Source of the DNA: Sarcophilus harrisii
Lineage: Eukaryota > Chordata > Mammalia > Dasyuromorphia > Dasyuridae
Length of the DNA stretch: 64,000 nt
Direction: 5' to 3'
NCBI RefSeq assembly: GCF_902635505.1
Contig: NC_045426.1
Location: 362,501,138-362,565,137 of the forward strand
The notes beneath the pieces were generated by a model that was not told the DNA's origin, did no database searches, and was given only the letters and a program-made list of their open reading frames with translations. How positions within the stretch are numbered: position 1 is the first letter of the stretch; the number at the start of each line of letters is the position of its first letter. Position numbers and translations under genes: made by a program. Positions 24,785 to 37,344 of the stretch are shown piece after piece.

Positions 24785-25675
24785 GTGTGCGTTGTAGTTC
24801 CCTGCATGTATACTTTGTCATATAGAAAACAGCAAATATCCCACTGTATTTGGGGTAGTAGATCTAGCATCAGGGAATTTGAATATTATAAAGGGCTTAT
24901 GGTTGAGGGGTCACACATGGGAGAAACAGGAGCCAACCCTGCAGAAATGAGTCATCAGAACAAAGAGTGTTCAATGGGGGTAAAAAGGATAGGGTCTCCT
25001 CTCTGAGGCAGCCAGGGTCACTGACCACCACAGATATATTGGACAGCCACAACTAAGCAGTGCCCCGTCCCCATATATATACACCTAGCTGTGAAGTGCA
25101 GTAGCTGAAAGTCATCTACTTTCTCCTCCCTTCTTCTGTTTAGGGGGAACTTAAAAAAAATACAAACCAAAACCAACCTATTCTAGGGAGGGGTGTGAGG
25201 AAACCAAGATGAATTGGTTGGTGAAAACATTGCTAAATTTACATTATGAACATTTACATCTTTAAAATTGAACAATCTATAAATCATGGTTTGCTTTTTT
25301 CAAATTTATTTATTATAGACTTAAGAAAGTGATAGGGAAAATATGAATGATGTAGATTAAAATTAAATTAGTGTCCTGTCATACATCTTTGAAAAGCTAG
25401 TTGTTAATTTGCCAGCATATGCCTGCTAATCCTTCCTATTGTTGATAGTAGTTTGTAAGCTTGCCTCCAGTTTTTAATATTGAATTTGATCCTTTTGTCT
25501 ATGGACATGTCATAACTTGAGAGCAAATGTAGGTTGGGGAAGATGGCTCTGAGGGATCTTGCATTAGGACACTGCAGTTCTTATCTCTTTATCAGTTACT
25601 AACTACAGTTTTGTTTTACAAATAATCTTAAAACTCAACTTTACATTTCTCCTAGAAAAAATTAATCTAGTGGCA
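24785..25675. other. No gene or assignable repeat seen
   Basis: Mixed-composition sequence without a recognisable open frame or repeat core. Confidence 0.5.
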
Positions 25676-25679
25676 CCAT

Positions 25680-25910
25680 GGGACAGCATGGTGGCACAGA
25701 AGATTTAAGGTTTAGAGCCAGGAAGACATCTTTATGAGTTCAAGTCCGACCTTAGATACTTACTTACTGTGTGACCCTGGGCAAGTCATTTAACCCTCTC
25801 TGCCTCAGTTTCCTCATCTGTAAAATGGCAGATAATTTTCAATATTTCTGCCATGAAAACCCCCTCAATGGGGTCATCAAGAGTTTGGCATAATTGAACA
25901 GCAACTCAAC
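25680..25910 (+). mobile_element. tRNA-headed SINE, long form
   Basis: GGCACAGAAGATTTAAGG head (decayed), AGTTCAAGTCCGACCTTAGATAC, GTGACCCTGGGCAAGTCATTTAACC, CCTCAGTTTCCTCATCTGTAAAATGG and CCCCCTCAATGGGGTCATCAAGAG, in order. Confidence 0.9.
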
Positions 25911-26204
25911 AACTAGAATCATGGAACCACTGAGGGTATGAGCACTCCTTCCAAAAGCTAAAAACTGCTTCTTTAACCCAAAGGAGAGAGGTGGAGGAAT
26001 TAAAGGAGAAAGCCTGTCTTCAAGCCAATTTGATTGGCGTAGTCTGGCCAGGTTTTTTTGTTTGTTTTTTACTCCACCCCTTTCTAGTGGTGGGAGAATT
26101 GAGGAAAGCACAGATCCTGCCAGCTCCACAGAGGACATCTAGTGCTTATATGTACATATAACTATATACATACATATATGTATGTGTGTGTATAATGTAA
26201 TACA

Positions 26205-26795
26205 TTGTTATTTGTCCTTCATTCTGGAAGAGAACCATGACTTCGGGAAGGGGATGCTATAACTTGCAAGTGAATTGGATTTGTGGGGTAGGGATGGAGG
26301 GAGGGCTGTGCAAAGTCCCCTGCCTCACTCTCCCCTCTGGAGCCATCTGAATCCACTGGCAAGATATAGATCAGGATGACTGGAGATGACCCTGGATATA
26401 CTGGAAAATCTTGGCCTTTTTAAGTTAAGGTCTTTCTCATTTTGAATCAGCTTGACTAAGGCAATGTCCATTCAGTGTTTCAAGCTAGGTAAGAAATAAG
26501 GCAACAAATGGCCTCTTTTAACTAGTTAAAAATCAATCTGGGAGGGGAAAACCCTCAGGATCTCTGGCCAAAATAGAAAACAATTGCTATTTACACTCTC
26601 TTTGAGCTATCAAGGCCCAACGACCAAGTGAGGTGTGAGCTGAGACCTATTGTTGGCCAATCAATGAAAGCTAGAGTGATTTGGACTTAAGGTATGATCC
26701 TTAAAAAAGAAATCTAACCCATGAAACTCAAGCTATCTTGTGGGGTTTTAGCAATCAAAATTTATATTCATTTGAGCAGAGCACCTAGAGGTAAG
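26205..26795 (+). mobile_element. Retroposon of unassigned GGAA-tailed family
   Basis: It starts TTTGTCCTTCATTCTGGAAGAGAACCATGAC and ends with ...CAAAATTTATATTCATTTGAGCAGAGCACC. The same body is antisense at 14382-14977 and partly at 56860-57210. A GGAA microsatellite begins about 25 bases after its 3' end, at the same place as in the 14.4-kb copy. Confidence 0.7.
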
Positions 26796-26818
26796 GGCAT
26801 GATTTCCTATGTGGACAG

Positions 26819-27028
26819 AGAGGAAAAAGGAAGAAAAGGAAGGAAAGAAGGAAAGAAGGAAAGAAGGAAGGGAGGAAGAGAGGAAGGGAGGGAGGAAGGG
26901 AGGAAGGGAGGGAGGAAGGAAGAAAAAAGGAAGGAAGGAAGGAAGGAAGGAAGGAAGGAAGGAAGGAAGGAAGGAAGGAAGGAAGGAAGGAAGGAAGGAA
27001 GGAAGGAAGGAAGAAAAAAAGGAAGGAA
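26819..27028. repeat. (GGAA)n microsatellite
   Basis: About 210 bases of purine tract. The stretch from about 26930 to 27014 is pure GGAA/AAGG repeat. Every open frame here is low-complexity (Lys-Glu-Gly-Arg or Ser-Leu-Pro-Phe) and not a gene. Confidence 0.97.
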
Positions 27029-27029
27029 A

Positions 27030-27240
27030 GTGACATCTTGACATGCAAACGAATTGGATTTAAGTCATCAGGCTCACTCTCTCCACAAGAGCCGAATGAG
27101 TCTAGTGGCAAGATGTAGATCAGGATGACTGGAGATGGCCCCAGATCAGTGGGAGATCTTGGCCTTTTTAAACTAAAGTCTTTCTAATTTGTCTAAGGCA
27201 ATGCCCAATCAATGATTAAGAAATGAGGCAAAGAATGGCC
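27030..27240 (+). mobile_element. Second, partial copy of the GGAA-tailed family
   Basis: GTAGATCAGGATGACTGGAGATGGCCC and ATCTTGGCCTTTTTAAACTAAAG repeat the body found at 26250-26500. The copy stops at an AT/TG-rich stretch at 27241. Confidence 0.7.
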
Positions 27241-27689
27241 ATATATGTGTATATATAATGTATTTTTGTATATGATGTATGTATATGTGTGTGTATTTAT
27301 TGAATTGTGTTTATGTCAGTCTTTCTCATTATTCTATGGATTGAGCCCTCCCTTGTAACAAAATAATTAGACAAAAACATCCAGCATAGAAATATTTTCT
27401 GACAATATATACAATATTTTCTAGTAGTCCTCTACCTCCCTATTTTGAAGGAAAAGTTATGATTCATCATCTCTTCTCCAAATCCTTCATAGTTTGCCAT
27501 TATTCCCTTTAAGTTCCCTTTACATTTACATTATTGAAATCATTTTGTATTCTGTTCTCTTGGTTTTATTTCACTCTTCAATAGTTTATAGAAATCTCAC
27601 ATTTCCCTAAACTTCCCATATTCATCATTTATGATTATATTACTTGGGGGGAGTAAAGTGGGAGGGATAGACTGGGGAAGAGACATATC

Positions 27690-27741
27690 AGTGTGTATCT
27701 AATGACTTCCTTCTCCATGCAGCCACCAAAATAATTTTCTT
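27690..27741 (+). mobile_element. L2 fragment left of an L1 insertion
   Basis: TCTCCATGCAGCCACCAAAATAATTTTCTT joins the L2 text that resumes at 28425. The split is made by the L1 at 27742-28410. Confidence 0.55.
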
Positions 27742-28410
27742 TTTTTTAATTTTTTAATTAAAGCTTTTTATTTACAAGATATATAGATAGATAATTTTTC
27801 AGCATTGACCTTTGCAAAACCTTCTGTTCTAAATTATCCCCTCCTGCCCCCCCCCATCCTTTCCCTAGCTAGCAGATAGTCCAATACATGTTAAATATGT
27901 TAAAAATATATGTTAAATCCAATATATGTATACATATTTATACAATTATCTTGTTGCATAAGAAAAATCAGATCAAGAAGGAAAAAAAAAACTGGGAAAG
28001 AAAACAAAATGCAAGCAAACAACAATACAAAGAGTGTGAATGCTATGTTGTGAACCACACTCAGTTCCCACAGGCTTCTTTCTCTCTGGGTGTAGATGGC
28101 TCTCTTCATCACAAGACTATTGGAACTGGCCTCAATAATCTCATAGTTGAAGAGAGCCATGTCCATCAGAATTGATCATCATATAGTCTTGTTGTTGCCT
28201 TGTATAATGATCTCATGGTTCTGCTCATTTCATTCAGCATCAGTTCATGTCTCTCCAGGACTCTCTGAAATCCTCCCGTTGGTCATTTCTTACAGAGCAA
28301 TAATATTCCATAACATTCATATACCACAATTTATTCAGCCATTCTCCAACTGATGGGCATCCCCTCAGTTTCCAGTTTCTTGCCACTACAAAAAGAGCTG
28401 CCACAAACAC
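27742..28410 (-). mobile_element. L1 3' end, 5'-truncated, antisense, inserted in L2
   Basis: The antisense A-tail begins at 27742. The 3' UTR follows, then the ORF2 carboxyl end, readable on the minus strand around 28200-28400. Flanks AAAATAATTTTCTT (27728-27741) and AAAATGATTTTCTT (28411-28424) are a 14-bp target duplication with one mismatch. Confidence 0.92.
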
Positions 28411-28424
28411 AAAATGATTTTCTT

Positions 28425-28770
28425 AAAACACAATCATGCTGACTTTCTACTCAATAAATCCTCTATTATTTCAAGGAGAAAATACAAAATGCTGTTTGGC
28501 ATTCAGAGCCCTTTATTACAGACTCCTATTTTTTCCACCTTACTTCCCACCACATACTCTTTAATATAGTAATACTGGCCTGCTGGTTGTTCCATGAACA
28601 GAACATTCTATGTCTTGACTCTGGATCTTTTGAAAACTCTCCGGATCTCTTCCATACTTGGCATGTTCTCCCTCCTCTGCTCCAACTTCTAACTTCCATG
28701 GCTTCTATTAAGTCCTAATTAAAATCCTGCCTTCTACAGGAAACTTTCCCTAACTCTTTTTAATCTCAGT
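28425..28770 (+). mobile_element. L2 LINE 3' region
   Basis: AAAACACAATCATGCTGAC, then CTGCTGGTTGTTCCATGAACAGAAC and TTCTATTAAGTCCTAATTAAAATCCTGCC, standard L2 3' wording. It is interrupted by a SINE at 28771 and resumes at 28979. Confidence 0.75.
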
Positions 28771-28978
28771 TCATTGTTCTGTCATTCGAGCCATATCTAA
28801 CTCTCTGTGACACCATTTGGAAGTTTTCTTGGCAGAGATACTGCAGTGGTTTATTATTTATTTCTCCAGGGTTAAGTGACCTGTCCAGGGTCACTCAGCT
28901 AGTAAATGGCTGAGTTTAGATTTGAACTCAGGTTTTCCTGGCTCCAAGTCCAGTGCTGTATCCACTGAGCCATCTACC
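28771..28978 (-). mobile_element. tRNA-headed SINE, antisense, inserted in L2
   Basis: Reverse-strand SINE order with TTGGCAGAGATACTGCAGTGG, GGGTCACTCAGCTAG, AGATTTGAACTCAGG and a TATCCACTGAGCCATCTACC end. Flanks TAATCTCAGTTC and TAATTCCAGTGC look like a decayed target duplication. Confidence 0.9.
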
Positions 28979-29155
28979 TTTAATTCCAGTGCTTTCTCTT
29001 TTAATTCATTCTTATCCTATTTATATTATTTCCTCCTTAGCATGTTTGTATATGTTTGTTTCTATGTTGTCTTCTCCTTTAGAGTATAAACTCCTTAAGA
29101 GCAGAGACTATCTTTTGTTTCTTTTTATATTCCCCAGTATTTATTGATTGTGGCC
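28979..29155 (+). mobile_element. L2 LINE 3' end
   Basis: Continuation with TTTAGAGTATAAACTCCTTAAGAGCAGAGACTATC and CCCAGTATTTATTGA. Confidence 0.75.
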
Positions 29156-29359
29156 CCTTCCTTCCCCTTTCTCTAAGAGCTCCATGACCCTATGGAAAAG
29201 CCACTCTGTTCTTCTTAAAGAAAGGGGGTACTGGGCTAGAATGATATCTACCTACACCCTTAAACATTAGTCAAAGGGTTATAATTTTTAAGTTCAAGAT
29301 AAACTCTTTATCATAGTTTCCTTTCTTTAAAGCTCAATAATTTGTACTTATTTTTATTA

Positions 29360-30100
29360 TTTCAATATCTTATTTAAATACCTGTAAATATAGTTTTTAG
29401 CATTCATTTTTGTAAGATTTTGAGTTCCAATTTTTTTCTCTCTCTCTTCCTTACCTCCCACTCCCCAAGACACCAAACAATCTACCGATGTTTCTTAATG
29501 AGAAAACTATATATCCAAGGTTTAACCTCCTTTCCATAAAGTATTATTTCCACAATCAACACACATAGGAAATAGCAAATAAATGTATTTATCCTAGTTA
29601 ACATCAAAACAAATATCAGATTGAAGATGCTTTCTTAGTGGGAGCAAATTACTCAACTTAACCAAGTTAAGTCCCAGATCTCACTCACAGGAAAATTCCC
29701 CAAAGTGTTTAGTGTAAGAAGCTGGGGATGGGGACATCATGGAGACTGTTAGCTCATCTGCAGTCAGCTTTTTTTCGATCTTTTTCTCCTTTCAGCAACA
29801 TGAAGTGGGATTGGCATTTTCCATCTTCCCTTTTAACAGGGAATCTGGAACATCCCAAAGAGAATCTAAATCTCTCCCAACTCCTTCCCGCTCCTCACAC
29901 ATAGCAAAAATTTCCATCCATGAGGAAAGAATCCCATACCAATGGACTTTAGAGCTCTAGTCACAATGACATCCATAGAGCATAGGTTTTTTTCATCCAT
30001 TCTTCCAATTAAGGGTTCCCACTTTATTTCCTGTTCTTTTCCCAGTTACCACTGAGTGCTGCTATGAATATTTAAGTGCTATCAATTCTTCAGGGTGCAG
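29360..30100 (-). mobile_element. Old L1 3'-end remnant, antisense, patchy
   Basis: The A-rich tail side is at 29370-29470 (TAAGATTTTGAGTTCCAA). A decayed ORF2-end stretch is at 29980-30090 (TCTTCCAATTAAGGGTTCCCAC...GCTGCTATGAATATT). The middle is not clearly L1. Confidence 0.45.
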
Positions 30101-31320
30101 AATGAGTCCTGCCTTTTGAATGAAGCCTTTTGCAATTCAAGCTAGAAGTTTTATCCCAGACCCTGAACAAACCAAGGAGCCAGTGGTTATTGCCAGTGGC
30201 AGCAGAGGGCAGCAGACAGCTATCCACAACTACTGAATGATGGCCTTTCTACTCTTTTAGCAAGGTGTTTCCCATTGAGTATGGGCAAGACACCAAAATA
30301 CAGCTTCCCCAAAACAGAAATCAGCCATTCTGAGGAGGAACAGGTTCAAAGAGAGAAGCCTGTAGCAATGAAGCGGCAGCCAAGGGTCAATCAAGGTCTA
30401 AAGGAGAAGTGTGCAGAAAGGAGATCCAGAAAGGCTCTGGAAAGCTTCAGCTTTCAAGACTAAGATTACATAATATAAAAGTGATTATAACTAAGAAGCA
30501 CTCCTCAAGTAAAACAAATTTGTGGTTTTTTAAATTTTTAAATGGCCTATCTAACTTTTTTCCGTGTAACACTAAAGGTGGAGGCAAATTTTATTTTTCA
30601 ATCAATAGCATCATTGGTAATTAACATGATGAAAACATGCAAACTTAATCAAATGACTTTCCTTCCCACTTACCACCATCACCACCAAGAGAGACTCTCT
30701 TGTCTCTCACCTATCTATTTGGCCCTAATCCAGGGAACCGATGAGATTTCAGCACAGAACTGTCAACAGCTTTGAGATCAAGTTGCAAGAGGACCATAAA
30801 TACAGATGGTTCTGTGATATACAACTATAAACCTTTTCCTGAACTTAGAAATATAAAATTAAACATAAAAATTGCTTCTATTACTTATTTATTTTTTATT
30901 TTCATTCAGTATTACTTATTTATTTTTTTATTTTCATTCAGATTCCCTAGTCATAAAACTACTAACTGAACCACTGTAAAACTTTACCTGGTAATTATTG
31001 CTTCATCTTGCTGTCTACATGTTTTGCTCTCTCTCTCTAGTAATCTTATTTATCTATTTCTTCGTCTCTAACAATGGTCCTTCTACTCCATTAGCAAGGC
31101 ATTTCCCATTGTGTATGGGAATATATCTAATCTTATTTATTTCTTCATCTCTTTTAGCCTTTCTCTACCTTCTGCAATTAAGTATATGTTTCAAAGCCTT
31201 TCCTCTGCCCTCCGATTTCCTGAATCTCTCTAGTATATTCACTTCACCCTTTTCCAAAAAAGTTTTCCTTAGCTCACCCTCATTATTACTCTTTAATTCT
31301 AACCTGTTTTGAATTTGACT
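30100..31320. other. No gene recognised; local duplications
   Basis: It contains a short tandem duplication around 30880-30941 (TTACTTATTTATTTTTTATTTTCATTCAG twice) and a pair of similar stretches of about 45 bases at about 30240-30286 and 31074-31120. No open frame here resembles a known protein. Confidence 0.5.
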
Positions 31321-31321
31321 T

Positions 31322-31466
31322 GTCAATTCATAGGCAATATATTCTTTATTCTATGTCCCTCACAAGAGTAGAGACTCTCAAGTACCAAAGTGGTCAATCC
31401 ATAGGCAATATATTCTTCTTTATTCTATGTCCCTCACAAGAGTAGAGACTCTCAAGTACCAAAGTG
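31322..31466. repeat. Tandem duplication, two units of 71 and 74 bp
   Basis: Unit one is 31322-31392 and unit two is 31393-31466. Both run from GTCAAT[T/C]CATAGGCAATATATTC to AAGTACCAAAGTG. They differ by one substitution and a 3-bp insertion, so the duplication is recent. Confidence 0.95.
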
Positions 31467-31759
31467 AATCCCCCCCCCATCCCATGTGTACATTATTATA
31501 CCTGTTTAACTGTACCCTTATTCTATCTAATTTTTGCTATCCCTAACTTTTAGAAATATCAGTTCACCAAAGCCTGAATCCTTGGATGTCCGTGGAAGGT
31601 GACTGGCTCTGACAAACAGCAAATAAGACCAAAATAAGGAGGCCTGACTAATAATCTAAGATTGTCCTAGAAGCCTGACCCACTGAGATCCGAGTCAGGT
31701 CATTCCAAGAGTGAAGGCTTGAAGCCATTTACCAATTAGATGACCCATATAAAACAAAA

Positions 31760-32522
31760 TATAAAGGGCAGTTGTGGGAAGATGGCAGCATACAGACATT
31801 CACAGATCCCCTGTAAAAACTCCACTGGGACTGAAAGATGAAACCCTCTAGTGGGAAGCAGAATCACTTCTGGACTCCTCCATCCAATCCAAGAATCCCC
31901 AAATGTTGGTGTTTCTTTTTCCAAAACACAGCCAGGTGATAAAAGAGTTCAGATCTTTTATTGTGTCCTTCAATATAGCCCGGTTAGCTCAGAGACCTAT
32001 CTCTCTGCTTGGTTCCAAGAGCTCTTGCAGCTTTGTCCTTGGCTTCTGCCTCTGCTTTCTTCAGCCTCCAGCCAGCACCAAGTTGGAAGATACGATGAAT
32101 CTCTCTTGCCTCGAAGATAAGGCTTGTAGGCTTTCTTGCAGAGTGCTCCTCTCCGACTCCTGGGAATGCTCCCAAGAAAAACTCTCTCAAGTCCTTCAGA
32201 GATCCTGGGATAGACAAACCAGAACAGGCTGAAGACAAAGTCTTAAAAATAGAGAGTAGTCTTGCCTTTTATGCTGCTTGCAGGAACTTTCTGAGCAGAG
32301 CTTTCCCAGAAGCCAAGCCACTAAGAGTGACTTGGGAGGGGTAAAGGGGAAAGGTGGGCAGGAGTGCCTCTGGCATGCTCTGACTAAGCCAAACAGTGTC
32401 TGAACCTGGCCTGAATCGTCAGAAATGTGCAGAATCCTGAAATCCACAGGAAAAAGGAAGGATGAGGAAACATCCCAACTTCGGCAGCTTCTGACTAAAA
32501 AAGACTGCCATTGTTAGTAACA
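31760..32522 (-). mobile_element. Antisense LTR (31904-32522) with a leader remnant (fossil)
   Basis: On the minus strand the LTR opens TGTTAC (window 32517-32522), has AATAAA near 31956 and closes CCAACA (window 31904-31909). The ends are inverted copies over TGTT/AACA. Next to the 3' edge lies a tRNA-Pro-like primer-site start (31890-31903) and some leader-like sequence. The rest of the provirus is missing. Family probably class I; age not measurable without a partner LTR. Confidence 0.6.
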
Positions 32523-32544
32523 ATATTAAAAATCGCTAAGGAAG

Positions 32545-32760
32545 CATCCTGGAATAGTAGATAGAAAGCTGGAATCAAGACCAAGGTACATATTCTTTCT
32601 CTGACTGGGAACAAGTCATTTAATTTCTCAGTGCTCCAAGCAATTCTCCAAAACCATCAGTTGCAGACTAGGCATCCAATCCATTTCAAAGATGCTGAAA
32701 GTGTGGTTCAGAAAGATGAAATACCTTTCAACCCAGGTCTCTCTTTACTTCAAGTGAGCA
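32545..32760 (+). repeat. SINE/MIR-type fragment
   Basis: GAATAGTAGATAGAAAGCTGGAATCAAGACC and CTGGGAACAAGTCATTTAATTTCTCAGTG correspond to the head and middle of a decayed tRNA-headed SINE or MIR. Confidence 0.55.
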
Positions 32761-32779
32761 TTAAAAGAAGCACTTTATA

Positions 32780-33650
32780 TCACAATTTTTAAATTGAGGT
32801 TTTCTATTTGTTTGTTATATTCATTTCTAAAGATATTCCACACCCTCCTCTACCCAGAAGGTCTTCCCTTTAATCAATGATTTTAAAAAGAAAAAAACAA
32901 TTCAGCAAAATGGACCAGCAGACCCCCACATCTGAGAGCAAATGCTATATTCAACACCCGGTGTACCCTGCCTTTGGAATGAAGGGAGGCAAGTGCGCTT
33001 TCTCATTTCTTTCTCCAAGGCCAAACTCAGCCACATAAGGACACAGGCTTCAGTTATCTTTAATTGCACTTTCTCCCCATTTTGTTTTCCCTGTTGAGCT
33101 GACTTCCCTTTCCATCAGATCATCTGTGTGTTCTCATGTTTAATTTCTTGTGGAGAGCAACCTTCTTGGCCACAGTTTCTTTAGCCAAGCACATCATCCA
33201 TTTAAAAAAAAAAAAATTGCTACAATGAATTACAAGAGAAACCAAAGGTTGTTGAAAATAAAAAGATAGATTTTTTAAAATGTCCTTATCTAAGTTCATT
33301 GCCCCTTCTATTTCCCTTGAAATCTATGAGATCATGAACCCAAAGCTAAGCTCTGGCCTAGAAGAAAGTGCTTAATGTTTTTTATTTTTCAATGTCGGGG
33401 AACATCTGTCCTACTCCTTTTCTAATAATGCCTCCTTTTTGGTTAATTTTATATTTTTGAGGAAAAGTAGTCCTCTTTCCAACAAGATGAAAAAAAAAAC
33501 AAAAACAAAAAATCAGTAACAACATCCTTTCCCCACCCACCCCGACCCCACGCCTCCCTGCTTCACTTTCCTGTTTTTCTAGGTTTTTTTTTTAAGGTGA
33601 TTTTGAGATAATCCCTTTAGATTATTTTTTTTCCATCTTCCCTTGCTCCT
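32780..33650. other. Spacer upstream of RPL17, no gene seen
   Basis: AT-rich sequence turning pyrimidine-rich from about 33520. No repeat core was recognised. Confidence 0.5.
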
Positions 33651-33654
33651 CCCC

Positions 33655-33766
33655 CCTCCCCGCCTCCAACCCTCTCGTTCCGGAACTAGAACTCTCGCGA
33701 GATAGCCGAGTTTTCTTCAAGGCTCCCGAAAGCCTTTGCTCTTCCTCTTCCTTTGAGCCGTCCTAG
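33655..33766 (+). promoter_or_regulatory. RPL17: RPL17 promoter and non-coding exon 1
   Basis: The promoter has no TATA box and sits at the left edge of a CpG-rich stretch reaching about 34150. It contains a palindromic ETS-type site TTCCGGAA at 33678-33685 and the palindrome TCTCGCGAGA at 33693-33702, an element known from CpG-island promoters of housekeeping genes and reported as the BANP site. A pyrimidine run at about 33740-33753 is the likely start region, as expected for a 5'-TOP ribosomal-protein mRNA. Exon 1 ends at 33766 (CTAG) before the donor GTGAGT. The exact start site is inferred. Confidence 0.75.
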
Positions 33767-34411
33767 GTGAGTGAAGCGCCCATTTTTGAGTCACGTCTTC
33801 AATCCGCTGGGCATCGTCCCCATCGGTCCCTTAGTTCGACCGAATTGAAGGCCTCGGTGAAGGGTAAACCCGAGGCTTCCTCCTGGGCCGCCCATTTGTC
33901 TCCCGCTGACTCGGGATGCGGTGTGGAGGCATGGGGGGAGCCCGGGTGCATCCCGCTCCTGCCGAGCGGGTCGGGTGGGGGAGCGGGAAGGGGAGGGCGC
34001 GCTCGTTCCAGGTCTTTCTCCGCGACCGCTGGCGCCTCTGGGAGCGGCCGGTACTCCCGCGGTCTCCGCGTCCCCGCCGCGGGGAGGAAGGCAAGGTTTC
34101 CTTCTCGGGCCTAGTGTGGGTCTCTGGGGCAGGTTAAGGCGGGCGGCTCTTGGCCGGGAAGCCGCGTTTTACCAGCGCGGGGGTGAGAAAGACTTCTCAA
34201 AGCAGGAAGCCTGGGGAGAAAGAAATTGCTGCAAATTTTCCCATGCTGGCCTAGGGAACGGATCGGATTCCAGGTCTTAGCACCCCGTGGGCAATTGTAA
34301 CTGGGCTGAGACGCAGTGACCGTCTCCTGGACTTGCCGGGTCTCGGTTTGTGCCTTATGTCTCGTAAACCAGTGTTGCTGGCTGTAAAGCCTCAAGATGG
34401 GCTAAAAACTG

Positions 34412-34555
34412 CTCCGTTTGGGGACCTTCTTGGCAAAGACACTGGAGTCGTTTGTTATTTCGTCCTGCGGCTCGTTTTATAGATGGAGGGTAAAAGTGAC
34501 TGGCCCAGGGTCCCACACGGCTAGGAAGTGTCTTGAGGTCCCATTTGACTTGAGC
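34412..34555 (-). mobile_element. tRNA-headed SINE fragment in RPL17 intron 1
   Basis: GGGGACCTTCTTGGCAAAGACACTGGAGTC and GGCCCAGGGTCCCACACGGCTAGGAAGTG are the reverse-strand SINE blocks. It has gained CpGs relative to other copies. Confidence 0.8.
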
Positions 34556-34716
34556 GCTGATGACTAACTATTTCTAACTCCGTGACTGAGGCTCTATACG
34601 CCGTTGCACGTAGCAGCTCTGCGTGTCTGCGTTTGTTGTGCAGGTAGTTTTTGTTGGGAGTGTACCCAGTTAGGGAAGCTTGAAGAAATGAATGCGTGGA
34701 TATTCTGTAATAGTTG

Positions 34717-34783
34717 GCTGCAGTGATGACTATTCTTAGGACACCTTTGGATTAACCATGAAAACAATCACTTTCTGAGCAGC
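34717..34783 (+). ncRNA. SNORD58: C/D box snoRNA, SNORD58-like, RPL17 intron 1
   Basis: The terminal stem GCTGC/GCAGC encloses a C box (GTGATGA) and a D box (CTGA). The internal segment CTTAGGACACCTTTGGATTAA is complementary to a conserved 28S rRNA stretch, and the SNORD58 family is known to guide 2'-O-methylation there. It is processed from the spliced intron. A C'-like ATGAAAA follows the guide. Intronic position in RPL17 matches the human family. Confidence 0.95.
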
Positions 34784-34974
34784 TACTTCATTTTAGCTTG
34801 ATGTTGGGATTTTCATTTTGTTTGCACAAATTGATTTTGACTATTTAAATGGCTACAAAAATGTCCTGTAATTGCTCCCCCAGTATATTTACTCAGGTGC
34901 TTATTTGTAAGCCTTGTGAAATTGTCTTAAAGGATACTGAATTGTTGTCTTTTTCCCCTAGGTAATCAGTGAAA

Positions 34975-37305
<2,331 letters not shown>

Positions 37306-37318
37306 ATATGACAGTGCA

Positions 37319-37324
37319 AATAAA
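37319..37324 (+). terminator. RPL17: RPL17 poly(A) signal
   Basis: AATAAA lies 14 bases after the TAA stop, giving the very short 3' UTR typical of ribosomal-protein genes. Cleavage is expected around 37338-37350. Confidence 0.85.
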
Positions 37325-37344
37325 AGTGAAATGAAATGTTTTAA

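Noticed and set aside
26721-27111. Open frames on both strands through the GGAA tract (up to 108 codons)
   Set aside because: The products are pure low-complexity repeats produced by a microsatellite without stop codons.
31322-31466. Two-unit direct repeat as a CRISPR-like array
   Set aside because: Only two adjacent units without spacers, in a mammalian repeat context.
33767-34395. Several frames of 73-119 codons downstream of RPL17 exon 1
   Set aside because: They lie in the CpG-rich first intron, overlap each other in all frames and resemble nothing known.
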